64,000 bases of DNA, from positions 12,244 through 76,243 of the forward strand of contig JBGVLO010000155.1 of the NCBI GenBank assembly GCA_045124315.1, given 5' to 3'. This document shows positions 36,580 through 45,465 of the stretch, one piece after another; the stretch's first letter is position 1, and each line of letters begins with the position of its first letter. The DNA comes from CAG-411 sp045124315 (lineage in GTDB: Bacteria > Bacillota > Clostridia > Lachnospirales > Lachnospiraceae). The position numbers were made by a program, and so were the translations under genes. The notes beneath the pieces were generated by a model. That model did not search any database. It worked only from the letters and a program-made list of their open reading frames with translations, and was not told the origin of the DNA.

Positions 36580-37008
36580 CTACTCGCTGACTTCTACCAA
36601 CTCAATCTTAAAATTCAGTTCTTTTCCAGCCATCTCATGATTCCCATCAAATGTAATGTTCGTATCATCTTTTTCCGTTACCTTAACAGGAAATGGCTGA
36701 CCTGCTGCATTTGTCAAATATACCTGCTGTCCAACACTCAAATCCTCTGCCCCAGGCAACTGACTAATTTCCACTGTGATAAAATTATTCGGATCCGACA
36801 TATCATATGCTTCTTCCGGCATAAGATGAATCTCTTTGATTTCTCCAACCTTCATATCCTTTACTGCCGCATCAAATCCCTTGATCATCATACCTGCACC
36901 ACAGACAAACTCCAATGGTTCTCCGCGGTCATAAGAAGAATCAAACTTTGACCCGTCGTTAAATGTACCTGTATAATGTACCTTACACGTCTTATTCTCG
37001 TTGCTCAC
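36580..37008 (-). CDS. FKBP-type peptidyl-prolyl isomerase, SlyD-like
   Basis: A cytoplasmic prolyl isomerase/chaperone of about 142 residues. The FKBP halves GSKFDSSYDRGEPLEFVCG and FEMIKGFDAAVKDM-like text (MMIKGFDAAVKDMKVGE) flank an insert-in-flap domain (about 70-120), as in SlyD, but there is no His-rich tail. I start at GTG 37008, which has GGAGG 8 nt upstream; the ATG at 37023 would place that ribosome site inside the gene and has none of its own. Located next to the CheY-like gene on the same strand. Confidence 0.88.
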   Translation of the reverse strand: MSNENKTCKVHYTGTFNDGSKFDSSYDRGEPLEFVCGAGMMIKGFDAAVKDMKVGEIKEIHLMPEEAYDMSDPNNFITVEISQLPGAEDLSVGQQVYLTNAAGQPFPVKVTEKDDTNITFDGNHEMAGKELNFKIELVEVSE

Positions 37009-37126
37009 TTTTTCACCCTCCATTTTTCATTTGTTTTAACTTGTATTTTTACATATGCATTTTACCACAGTTTACCAAAATTGTCACTTTATCCAAGTTA
37101 CAGTTTTTCTATTTGTTCACTTCTTG

Positions 37127-37210
37127 TTCTGTTCACAGGTAGGTGTTTTCGGTACTGAAAATACCGTATGAAAGTCTAACGTGCGCAGATTTGGTCAATG
37201 CTGCAAGGTT
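37127..37210. repeat. Family-1 element, partial
   Basis: GTTCACAGGTAGGTGTTTTC, GGTACTGAAAATACCGTATG, and GTGCGCAGATTTGGTCAATG match the family-1 elements at 1185 and 59674 (inverted). The far end is lost. The rest of the gap to 37438 has one perfect hairpin, ATTTACAAGG/CCTTGTAAAT (37286-37313), and nothing coding. Confidence 0.7.
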
Positions 37211-37438
37211 CTTAAAGCGCAGCTATAACGGGTGTACAACAGCATTTCCGAAACACCCATGGAATATATTTGTGGTAATGCCTTAATTTACAAGGCATAG
37301 ACACCTTGTAAATATTCCCCGTCTCGATTGTACCACTTTCACAAAGCAAAAACAACATTTCGACACTTAAAATCCTTTTTCACTTACCGCATCAGATTGT
37401 AACATTCAAAAACTCAACTTTGAACCAACCTTAACGTT

Positions 37439-38428
37439 TTAGTCAATCCTATCATTTTGGAATCTGGATAAATGTTCATAAGGCAGAATGAGTCTTCCAC
37501 GATACAGGCCACATCCATCATTCACCATGGAATTATTGGCTGCCGCAAACATATTGACATCCAGTTTCGCTAAATCAAGCCCCTGCAGTTGCATGCCCCT
37601 TTCATATGCCTCATCAAAATAAATGTATTCCCCAACCGGAACAGACGCCCGCATCTTCCGTTCTCTTTTTTGTTCTTCTTCATAGGCACTATGGTTGGCT
37701 GGTCCAATTTCCGCATAATCGTCCATATCCTTGGTGCGAAGCTGCACTTCAATGTAACTTCTTGCAATATTATCGTAAAAGGTAATATGCAGCGAACGGT
37801 ATCCCGATTTCATTGGATGCTCCACATAATCCCTGTAATACTGGCGTACTTCCTTATTCAGCATAGAGTGTTCGGTTGCATTACACACATCGGTCACTTC
37901 CACGGAAAACCCTCTCTCTTCCAGAAAATCCGGCAGCCGATTTGCAATTTCATAAAGATACTTCAGTTCTTCCTCTTCCCTGTTTTGCCCCTCTTTTAAG
38001 TGACACTTGGGAAGAGCTACCACAATACGATAGGCAATCAGATCATGTAGCTGACTCAGTCTGCTTTTTAAGTCCACCAAGTCCGGAAAGCAATTGTTTT
38101 CTTTATAATATCTATGTACATAGCTTACAATGTATCCGTTAAACTTACTCTCCGCACGAATGAGAGATTTGATCCTACCTTTAAAAGTAAATGCCAGAAA
38201 CGGATATTCCACCGCCATAAGCTTATAAAACTCCCGGATTCTTTGGGACTGGGAAGTCAAAAAATCGTTATGTATCAGCAAATCTTCCATCTGAAGCAAA
38301 AAGTTTGCATGGACCAGATCGATGGAATTGTTGTTCTTTTTTGCTGCATGTCTTAAATCTGTGGAATAATTTTTTATTATTTTTAAAACCGTATCTCCCC
38401 TGTAAAGATAATCATTTAAAGTAATCAT
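37439..38428 (-). CDS. RelA/SpoT-domain protein, putative (p)ppGpp synthetase-like
   Basis: A 329-residue cytoplasmic protein with a RelA_SpoT domain at about residues 100-250. Seen: R in FKGRIKSLIRAESK, HDLIAYRIVVAL, the GYRSLHITF strand and EVQLRTKDMDDYAE, which are the synthetase-domain landmarks including the Glu of the E-x-Q-x-R motif. There is no HD hydrolase domain and no TGS/ACT tail, so it resembles small alarmone synthetases but with a longer helical N-terminus (about 95 residues) and C-terminal tail. Whether it makes (p)ppGpp or another pyrophosphorylated nucleotide is not decidable here. Single gene. Confidence 0.85.
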   Translation of the reverse strand: MITLNDYLYRGDTVLKIIKNYSTDLRHAAKKNNNSIDLVHANFLLQMEDLLIHNDFLTSQSQRIREFYKLMAVEYPFLAFTFKGRIKSLIRAESKFNGYIVSYVHRYYKENNCFPDLVDLKSRLSQLHDLIAYRIVVALPKCHLKEGQNREEEELKYLYEIANRLPDFLEERGFSVEVTDVCNATEHSMLNKEVRQYYRDYVEHPMKSGYRSLHITFYDNIARSYIEVQLRTKDMDDYAEIGPANHSAYEEEQKRERKMRASVPVGEYIYFDEAYERGMQLQGLDLAKLDVNMFAAANNSMVNDGCGLYRGRLILPYEHLSRFQNDRID

Positions 38429-38544
38429 GTTGTATGTTTCCCTTTCTGGACAAATCTATTTTCAATGTCCCTTCCTAGTATACCACAGATTCTTTTGGAA
38501 AACCTATACTCTCTATCACAGAAACAGAGATCTGAAGTTTCCTA

Positions 38545-38574
38545 GTTACAGTTCACATACCTGTGAACTGTACC
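38545..38574. repeat. Solo end-hairpin of family 1
   Basis: GTTACAGTTCACA-TACC-TGTGAACTGTACC is the same terminal hairpin as in the element at 59674-59803 without the rest. It lies between the RelA/SpoT-domain gene and the AAA ATPase gene, 10 bp from the latter's stop. Confidence 0.65.
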
Positions 38575-38583
38575 ATAAACTAC

Positions 38584-40275
38584 TTATCCTATCAACACTT
38601 TCTTTCCCTCAAAGGCAAAACCATACTTTCGGATCTGTTGTTTTTCAAATCCTTTGGCAAGTAAGTCTGCTTCGTACTGTTTTTCTTCGATCTGCGCAAG
38701 GGCAGACTGCACTGTGTCTTCCAGGGATTTTTCTTTTTGAGAACGGTGTACCTTAAATTCCAGTATAATAGCATTCTCCTTCTTATCTTTTGGCTCTATC
38801 ATCACATCATATCTTCCAAAACCACTCTCCCGGTTGGAGGTGATACTATACTTTTCACTTAGTTCTGCAATTAATCCTAATACAAACCCATGATAAAAAC
38901 GTTCCGGCTGTGACTTGGAAGGCTTGTTACCTGTATCGAAAGTGCTAAACATCTGCTCTGAAACCCGATTCATATATTCATTCATAGCTTCTAAATCTCC
39001 GCTGAGCAAGGCTTTGATAAAATCGCTGTAATCATCCTCTGACTCATAAAACCATTCCTGTACCATGCCAAGGAACATACTCCTTACTTCCAGATTGGTA
39101 AGTTCCAGTTCATATCTGGGACGTTTTCCAATGGGTATCTTATCAAAATGCTCATACTTAAGTACCTTTAAATAACCACTTGCCAGAAGCAGACTGAATA
39201 CAGCTGCCTCATTGTCCCCAAGGCGGTTATACACAACCTGCTCATCAATGGGACACTGGATTGTTTCACCTCTCAGAAGACATTCAAAGGCTGCCTTTAT
39301 TTTTCTATTTCCCTCCCGAATCAGCTTGCCAACCAGACTGTTACTGCTGGTATTCGCCCAGTAAGTGGAAATTTTTCTTTTATCTAGATAATTCAAAATG
39401 GACCATGGGTTATAAATATCCTTTTGTTCTCCAAAAGCAAATCCGTCATACCATGTTTTCACCTCTTCTTTTTCTGCACCCATTCCACGTTCATCTAACG
39501 CCCAAAAAACTTCTTTCTCAGTAAACCCAAAGAATGTTGCATACTTATTTGAGGTTGTAGTTACTACTTCAAGATTATTAAGGTCTGAGAAAATGGATTC
39601 CTTGCTCACCCTTGTGATTCCGGTCATAACAGCTCTTGCCAAATACGGATTTGTCTTAAAAGTAGAGTTAAACAGGCTTCTGGTAAATGCCACCAGTTCA
39701 TCCCAGAATCCATTTACATATGCCTCCTGCATTGGAGTGTCATATTCATCCAGTAAAATAATGACTTTTTTCCCATAATAACGCTGCAGATAATCGGACA
39801 ACTGGTAAAGTGACAAAGAGGCATCGCTGTCATCCATCTTTTCCGAAACCCGGTTAAAATAATCCATATCCGATTTATACAAAATCCCACTGTCCAATAT
39901 AAAAGAGTTTTGAGCATATAGTTTTGTAATCAGCTGGCAAATTTTCTTTCTTGTAGCTTCATAGCTTTTTTCTTTTATATTTGCAAAAGAAAGACTGATC
40001 ACCGGATAGGTTCCCTGTAACTCTCTGTACTTTTCTTCCTTCCATATTTCCAGCCCTTCAAACAAATCCCCTCTGTCCTTATATTCCACAGAGAAGAACT
40101 GCTCTAGCATACTCATATTCAGAGTTTTTCCAAACCGTCTTGGACGGGCGATTAAGGTCACATCATCTCCGCTTTCCCACCATTCTTTGATGAAAGATGT
40201 TTTATCTATATAAAAATAGTTTCCTTCTATGATTTTATCAAAACTCTGTATTCCAATTCCCACTGTTTTTGCCAT
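38584..40275 (-). CDS. AAA-ATPase_like / PD-(D/E)xK (PDDEXK_9) protein
   Basis: A 563-residue protein of the PF09820 + PF08011 type, multi-copy in many gut anaerobes and of unproven function. It begins with the conserved GIQSFDKIIEGNYFYIDKT-like text; Walker A is ARPRRFGKT (43-51), Walker B VIILLDEYDTPM with D177/E178. The nuclease-like C-terminus shows D490 (GFGRYDVMI) and E506-F-K508. ATG 40275 is at the family start. A 16-bp perfect inverted repeat lies 70 bp upstream and is shared with the decayed paralogue at 55281-56692. Likely an accessory, possibly mobile or defence-related gene. Confidence 0.9.
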   Translation of the reverse strand: MAKTVGIGIQSFDKIIEGNYFYIDKTSFIKEWWESGDDVTLIARPRRFGKTLNMSMLEQFFSVEYKDRGDLFEGLEIWKEEKYRELQGTYPVISLSFANIKEKSYEATRKKICQLITKLYAQNSFILDSGILYKSDMDYFNRVSEKMDDSDASLSLYQLSDYLQRYYGKKVIILLDEYDTPMQEAYVNGFWDELVAFTRSLFNSTFKTNPYLARAVMTGITRVSKESIFSDLNNLEVVTTTSNKYATFFGFTEKEVFWALDERGMGAEKEEVKTWYDGFAFGEQKDIYNPWSILNYLDKRKISTYWANTSSNSLVGKLIREGNRKIKAAFECLLRGETIQCPIDEQVVYNRLGDNEAAVFSLLLASGYLKVLKYEHFDKIPIGKRPRYELELTNLEVRSMFLGMVQEWFYESEDDYSDFIKALLSGDLEAMNEYMNRVSEQMFSTFDTGNKPSKSQPERFYHGFVLGLIAELSEKYSITSNRESGFGRYDVMIEPKDKKENAIILEFKVHRSQKEKSLEDTVQSALAQIEEKQYEADLLAKGFEKQQIRKYGFAFEGKKVLIG

Positions 40276-40345
40276 AATGATTTACGCCTCCCTTGCCGGA
40301 ATAATAGAAAGCACCATTTGCTGACTTTCTGTTATCCATAATTCA

Positions 40346-40387
40346 AAAATCCGCTATACTATTCTGCTTACTAGTATAGCGGATTTT
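40346..40387. promoter_or_regulatory. Palindrome shared by both AAA/PD-(D/E)xK genes, copy 1
   Basis: AAAATCCGCTATACTA (40346-40361) and TAGTATAGCGGATTTT (40372-40387) are exact inverses around a 10-nt loop. The copy at 56719-56757 has the same sequence with one compensated base pair changed. Confidence 0.75.
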
Positions 40388-40508
40388 GGGAAAAATCACA
40401 AAGTTTATTTGCAATTCTATTTTACTTTGTTACCGTTCAGGTTACAGTTCATCCGTTGGCTTCCCTGTTACTTGATTTTTGCATTGGAACTTCCCCCTTT
40501 TTCCTTTT

Positions 40509-41951
40509 CTATTCAACACAAACCATATCAGGATTTGTCTTGTAAAAGGATGCTCTTGCTACTTTACTCCTCTCTAAGTATCCGTTCTTTTCAAGGTTTT
40601 CAAGAACCTGCTTTCTAAAATAAGTTGAATCACTGATTCCAAGATATTCAGCTATTTCAGAAACTTTGTGTGCTTTCAAATAACAGAAAGACAATACTTT
40701 TCCATCCAATTCCGTTCCACCCGGAACCGGTACAAAACTAAGAACAGGTGTCTTTTCATCTTCTACACCTTTATCATAAGTCATATCCGGAAGTACTAAT
40801 GTAAAATGGTCAGATGTTGAATAAATATATGGCTTATGTGCTTCATCAGCAGACCCATATTCTTCCATGATTTTGTCAAAACCTGTACCCGCTGCCTCCA
40901 TTACGTTACAAACAACCAAAACACCAGCAATCAGTTCGTTTCTCCTCTTAGAAATCACACCGGATAAATCATATGTCTTTCCCAGTTTTTCTCCTCTATA
41001 AAATCCTCCCGGTGAAGTTATTTCCAGTCTGTCTTTAAATATATCCACTTGTATCTGTGTTCCATCTAAATAATAGTCACGATGTGCAACTGCATTTATT
41101 ACAGCTTCAAACAAAGCTCTGGCCGGATAGGAATCTATGTTAATTCTGGTATCATTAAGCTTTATCATAGAGTGATTCATTCTCTGATTCACAAAATCCA
41201 TAATGTAATCAATTGTTGATGTGATATTGCCGTTAAATCGATTTATCGTGACGATTCTTTCACTTCCTTTGTTAAAACCGGAGAAAACAGAACACTGTAC
41301 TTCTGTTTTCTTGTCATTATAATCATCCAAAAACAGAACGGCACCATTTAATAAAAAACCATCTTCATTGACAAAACCTAAAGATTTCAAAGCCTTTTCC
41401 TTAAGTGTTTCTCCGTCATTATGCTTTTCATAAAAAGCACGAAGATCTGATAATTTTTCCGGATCATATTTAACATCTGATACCAGAAGGTCATACTGTG
41501 TATTCTTGCTTTTCACACTCATCTCGATGATTTCTTCATAGGTTGCCCCATTCGTAAATCCATCACGTCTCATAAAAATAGATGGAATATTTTTGTATTT
41601 CAGAATTACCGGTTTTACGGTTCCCTCTTCTACACTGACCTTAATTACAAAACGCTCATTCCCTTTTACCTCATATCGAATAAAAGAAATCTTCATCCTC
41701 GGTCTAGGTGTCAAATGCTCGTTTACCTGATTATTGAAATAATTTCTTTCATTATCAGCTGCCTTCCTATCAAAGCCAATTAATTTATTTGTTTTATCTT
41801 CTACTCCAATATAAAAATCGCCACCAGAGGCATTGGCAAATCCCGCAATACTTTTCAGCCAACCAACAACATCTTCACGATTTAAAATTGACTTAGCTTC
41901 AAATTTATCACTTTCTAGCTGTATATTTTCAATTATCTCTTCCAAATACAT
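40509..41951 (-). CDS. AlbA_2 (Schlafen-like) domain protein with HATPase_c_4 and winged helix
   Basis: A 480-residue putative transcriptional regulator. The N-terminal AlbA_2 domain (about 12-125) has the family text ESDKFEAKSI and ASGGDFYIGVEDK; the middle HATPase_c_4 region (about 255-350) has ALFEAVINAVAHRDY and DRLEITSPGGF; the C-terminus (about 410-480) is a winged helix ending YLERSKVARASFYKT. Such proteins bind DNA and are often autoregulated. ATG 41951 (AGAGGTG upstream) is preferred over TTG 41957. Directly upstream is a phased array of CTTCAA sites (41977-42050), a strong candidate for its own operator. Confidence 0.88.
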   Translation of the reverse strand: MYLEEIIENIQLESDKFEAKSILNREDVVGWLKSIAGFANASGGDFYIGVEDKTNKLIGFDRKAADNERNYFNNQVNEHLTPRPRMKISFIRYEVKGNERFVIKVSVEEGTVKPVILKYKNIPSIFMRRDGFTNGATYEEIIEMSVKSKNTQYDLLVSDVKYDPEKLSDLRAFYEKHNDGETLKEKALKSLGFVNEDGFLLNGAVLFLDDYNDKKTEVQCSVFSGFNKGSERIVTINRFNGNITSTIDYIMDFVNQRMNHSMIKLNDTRINIDSYPARALFEAVINAVAHRDYYLDGTQIQVDIFKDRLEITSPGGFYRGEKLGKTYDLSGVISKRRNELIAGVLVVCNVMEAAGTGFDKIMEEYGSADEAHKPYIYSTSDHFTLVLPDMTYDKGVEDEKTPVLSFVPVPGGTELDGKVLSFCYLKAHKVSEIAEYLGISDSTYFRKQVLENLEKNGYLERSKVARASFYKTNPDMVCVE

Positions 41952-41976
41952 ATGCAATCACCTCTTTTTTGAACTG

Positions 41977-42050
41977 CTTCAATAATACTTCAAAGTAACT
42001 TCAAAGTCAACTTCAAAGTTACTTCAAACAAACTTCAATTTACTTTGAAG
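41977..42050. promoter_or_regulatory. Helically phased CTTCAA operator array
   Basis: CTTCAA occurs at 41977, 41988, 41999, 42011, 42022 and 42033, spacing 11, 11, 12, 11, 11; an inverted TTGAAG closes it at 42045-42050. The inner copies extend to ACTTCAAAGT. The array lies between the AlbA_2 start and the lipoprotein stop and includes the last codons of the latter. Confidence 0.8.
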
Positions 42051-42754
42051 TATTACCAATTACGAGGTTTATATACTTACTAACGCTATATTTTTTTATC
42101 CTGCTTTTACCATCTCTGCCATGCTTATGTACTTTACTTCCTGCAAATCTGATAGAGGTAGAAGATGATGAATAAACTATGGAGTGATCGAGCATGGGAC
42201 GATTACCTTTACTGGCAGACACAGTATCTTTGGCAATAATCCAAGCCTCTTCCGTCCATTCCACTTCCGCATAATAGTCACATTCCTGCCAACCATTTTC
42301 TTGTGTCCATTTCTCTATAATATAACTACTACCTGTCTGTAATTTGCCAGTTGCTTTACCACCACTTTGTGTACACTTAATGATGCCTCCTGAAGGAGTA
42401 ACATTATCCAATGTCAGAGTAATTCCCCAGTTTTCTTCAAATTCTATAAACTCTGGTGGCATATAAGATGATAACAGTTGCTCATTCTCTGATAATTCTA
42501 ACCAACGTAATGTGGCATCACATAATTCAGATTTATGATATTCTTTCCCATTGTAAATAATGATTTCATCTGTGCCTTCATATGTTGCTTGTTCAGTTTT
42601 TTCCACATCGGTCGTACTGCTGTTAACAGGCAGATCTGATACCGTCCCCCCCTGCAACCGATGAACCATTTCCAGCTGTCTTCGCTCCACATCCAATTAA
42701 ATATATCGTAAATCCAAGGCAAAATGCCATTACTATTTTATTTTTCATAATCAT
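42040..42754 (-). CDS. Lipoprotein of unknown function, split by a G7 tract
   Basis: The gene starts at ATG 42754 (AAAGGAG 5 nt upstream) with a lipoprotein signal ending LIGC, then reads KTAGNGSSVAGG into a run of seven Gs (plus-strand C7 at 42646-42652). As written the frame then shifts and stops after about 10 codons. With six Gs it would continue in frame into TVSDLPVNSSTTDVEKTEQA and the remaining 200 residues, ending SKYINLVIGNTSK. The body is hydrophilic, about 200 residues, and not recognised. Either phase variable, a recent pseudogene or a homopolymer sequencing error. Its end overlaps the CTTCAA array in front of the AlbA_2 gene. Confidence 0.7.
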
Positions 42755-42924
42755 TTTTCTCCTTTCTTTATAGCAGCAATGCGGGATTTTTTTATGTGTA
42801 ACAATCTCTACGCTACAGTATATCATTTCATGCATTATTTCTCCAGGGAAAAAGATTACCATAACATTACCATTCACCAAGGCAGGAAAGAAATTCGTGT
42901 AGTTCTTTCTGCACTTTATAAAAC

Positions 42925-42962
42925 AAGGAGCAAGAGAATGTTTCTCCATTCCCTTGCTCCTT
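42925..42962 (-). terminator. Terminator after the small membrane protein gene
   Basis: AAGGAGCAAGAGAATG (42925-42940) pairs with CATTCCCTTGCTCCTT (42947-42962), one mismatch. On the minus strand TTGTTTTATAA follows. Confidence 0.8.
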
Positions 42963-43008
42963 TGCTGTCAACCTATTACAACTAAAATCTTTGTTTCACC
43001 CAAAACCA

Positions 43009-43158
43009 TTAATCCTTATATTTTTCCTTTTCATCCATCCCCCATTTCTCACGATTATTTTTTCCTAAACCGTCACCAACTGTCCGATCCATAAACTTAT
43101 TCAGCAGTACGCCTAATGCAATCAAGACCGCTGCAAACATAATCAATCCGAAAATCAT
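43009..43158 (-). CDS. Small membrane protein, 49 residues
   Basis: ATG at 43158 with AGGAGG 6 nt upstream; stop TAA at 43009. The product is MIFGLIMFAAVLIALGVLLN (one membrane helix) followed by a charged, soluble tail (KFMDRTVGDGLGK ... EKEKYKD). Good ribosome site, sensible codon use and a terminator 45 bp downstream support a real gene. Family not recognised; a one-pass small membrane protein with a cytoplasmic tail. Confidence 0.7.
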   Translation of the reverse strand: MIFGLIMFAAVLIALGVLLNKFMDRTVGDGLGKNNREKWGMDEKEKYKD

Positions 43159-43325
43159 AGGAATCCTCCTCCTTCTGAGTGCTTTCACAACAACCCTTTT
43201 TATAAATTCATTGTATCACACTTATTGTCACCGTATGATTAAACTTTCATTAGATTTTCGCAACTGTTCAAAGGATTCTATGATTTTTTTCAATACCAAA
43301 ACGGCTTCCCGTCAATAAAACCCTA

Positions 43326-45395
43326 TTATTTTACTCCGGCATTCAAATACGCCTGTTCGTAAAAGAATTCCTGGGAATTGATGGGCTGCTCATTGATTTT
43401 TCTATCATGATAGGTGCCGTCGCTGTGCTGTTCTTTTCCTTTTTCATCATCTAGAATCATAGTATCAAACATTTCTCGAACTCTCTTTTTCAGTTCTTCA
43501 TCCTTTATCGGTGCAGCCACCTCCACCCTGCGAATGGTATTTCTTGTCATAAAGTCTGCGGAAGAAATATAAATTTTCTGATTTTCGTCTGCGCCAAAAA
43601 TATAGATTCTGGAATGCTCTAAGTATCTTCCCACAATGCTGATCACTCGGATATGTTCCGTTTTCCCTTCCACTCCAGGCTTTAGACAACAAATTCCACG
43701 CACGATCAAATCTATGGTGACCCCTGCCTGACTTGCTTCCATAAGTTTATTGATCAATGCTTTATCGGTAAGGGAATTCATTTTGATTCCAATATAGGCT
43801 TTCTCACCTTTTTCTGCATGCTGGATCTGCTCATCCATTAATGCCAGAAGATTGTTCTGCAGACACTTTGGTGCCACAAGAAGCTCTTTTGATTCTTCTA
43901 CTACCTCTCCTTTTTGTAAAGCAGAAAATACCTTTGCTGCGTCTTTTCCAATTTCCTGGTCGGCTGTAATCAGCGACAAATCTGTATACAATCTTGCTGT
44001 TTTTTCATTATAATTTCCTGTACCAATCTGTGTAATATAGGAAAATCCATTTTCTTTGTTTGTTCTGGTAATTAGACATAACTTAGAATGCACTTTATAT
44101 TCACCAAGGCCATATAAAATCTGACATCCAGCCTCTTCTAAGCGTTTGGAAACCTCAATATTATTTCCCTCGTCGAATCTTGCTCTTAGTTCCACCATGA
44201 CCACAACCTCTTTCCCATTTTCTGCAGCCTCCACTAATGCATCAATGATTTGACTTCTTCCGGCAACACGATACAATGTCATCTTAATGGATACCACGCT
44301 TTCATCCACTGCTGCCTCTTCCAGTAATTTTATAAATGGTTTCATGGACTCAAATGGATAAGAAAGAAGCACATCTTTCTTTTCTATCTGAGGGATCACA
44401 CTTGTTTTCAAGTCGATCAATGAAGAATTTCTCGGTGTTCTATTTTCATAAAATAATTGGGATTTGGAGCTTAGATAATTTTGCAATTGAAATACAAAGG
44501 ACATTTGCAGCGGTGTTTCTACATTAATAAAATGACAGGTTCCCAATTCAAGATAGTTAGACAGTTCCTTTTTCGCTTTCTCATTTATTTTACGACTCAA
44601 TTCTACTCTTACCGGTGTCATTTTATTTCTCTTTTTAATTAACTTGGCCATCACATTTCTGTAATCCAAATCTTCATCATTTACCTCCGATTCATCGATA
44701 TCTGCATTTCGTGTCACTCGCATGATCGACTTTTCCCGGATGGTATAATTGCTGTAAAGCTTAGAAATAAAATGCAGAATCAATTCTTCCGAAAGCATAA
44801 AGGTTCCTGGTCTGGTTGGAATTTCGATCAGTCGCTCAAATACCGTGTTTCCACATGGTACAATTCCAATTTTGTTTTTTTTCTTCTGTGTCTTTAACAA
44901 AACGATAGCATATAATTGTCCGTTATTCAAAAACGGAAACGGATGACGATTTCCAATGATCATCGGGGAAAGAAATGGGGCAATATGTTCATCAAAATAT
45001 TTTTCTAAGCACTTTCCTTCCTCGTTGGATAGTTTATTAAAATTCACAATCCGAATGCCCTGTGGTTCCAATTCTCCCATTAATTGCTCATATATTTTTG
45101 CCTTTTTATTTTCCAACTCTCTGGTCTGCTTTAGAATTTCACGAACCTGCTCCTCACTGCTCATACCAGTTTTATTTTCATATATTTTTTCTTTTGCATT
45201 CATCTGTGTCATAAGGGTCCCAACCCTTACCCTATAAAATTCATCCAGATTTGTCTGAAAAATTGACACAAAAGTGAGTCGTTCTGCCAACGGCACTTTG
45301 GGATTTGCCGCCTCATTTAGTACTCTTTCATTAAAAGAGAGCCAGGATAACTCTCTATTTGTATAACATATTTCTCTTTCGTTCTTCATAATCAT
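43326..45395 (-). CDS. ppk1: Polyphosphate kinase 1
   Basis: A 689-residue enzyme that makes polyphosphate from ATP at the membrane/cytoplasm. It begins with the family signature CYTNRELSWLSFNERVLNEA; the active-site block contains VVSIKMTLYRVAGRSQIIDALVEA-like text and the phospho-accepting His in YKVHSKLCLI; a second His region follows near YLEHSRIYIF. ATG 45395 has AAAGGA 6 nt upstream; longer reading to 45476 overlaps pfk and lacks a site. Last gene of the pst-phoU-pfk-ppk block, so polyphosphate storage is probably tied to phosphate uptake. Confidence 0.95.
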   Translation of the reverse strand: MIMKNEREICYTNRELSWLSFNERVLNEAANPKVPLAERLTFVSIFQTNLDEFYRVRVGTLMTQMNAKEKIYENKTGMSSEEQVREILKQTRELENKKAKIYEQLMGELEPQGIRIVNFNKLSNEEGKCLEKYFDEHIAPFLSPMIIGNRHPFPFLNNGQLYAIVLLKTQKKKNKIGIVPCGNTVFERLIEIPTRPGTFMLSEELILHFISKLYSNYTIREKSIMRVTRNADIDESEVNDEDLDYRNVMAKLIKKRNKMTPVRVELSRKINEKAKKELSNYLELGTCHFINVETPLQMSFVFQLQNYLSSKSQLFYENRTPRNSSLIDLKTSVIPQIEKKDVLLSYPFESMKPFIKLLEEAAVDESVVSIKMTLYRVAGRSQIIDALVEAAENGKEVVVMVELRARFDEGNNIEVSKRLEEAGCQILYGLGEYKVHSKLCLITRTNKENGFSYITQIGTGNYNEKTARLYTDLSLITADQEIGKDAAKVFSALQKGEVVEESKELLVAPKCLQNNLLALMDEQIQHAEKGEKAYIGIKMNSLTDKALINKLMEASQAGVTIDLIVRGICCLKPGVEGKTEHIRVISIVGRYLEHSRIYIFGADENQKIYISSADFMTRNTIRRVEVAAPIKDEELKKRVREMFDTMILDDEKGKEQHSDGTYHDRKINEQPINSQEFFYEQAYLNAGVK

Positions 45396-45465
45396 CTCTA
45401 TTCCTTTCATCTTTTTTCTAAAATGAATCGCCCCTAAGAATCCCCTCGCTGTCATTAATAGAATT

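Noticed and set aside
41977..42050. CRISPR-like short repeats
   Set aside because: The unit is about 11 bp with no spacers; it fits a phased operator array, not CRISPR. No cas gene is present in the window.
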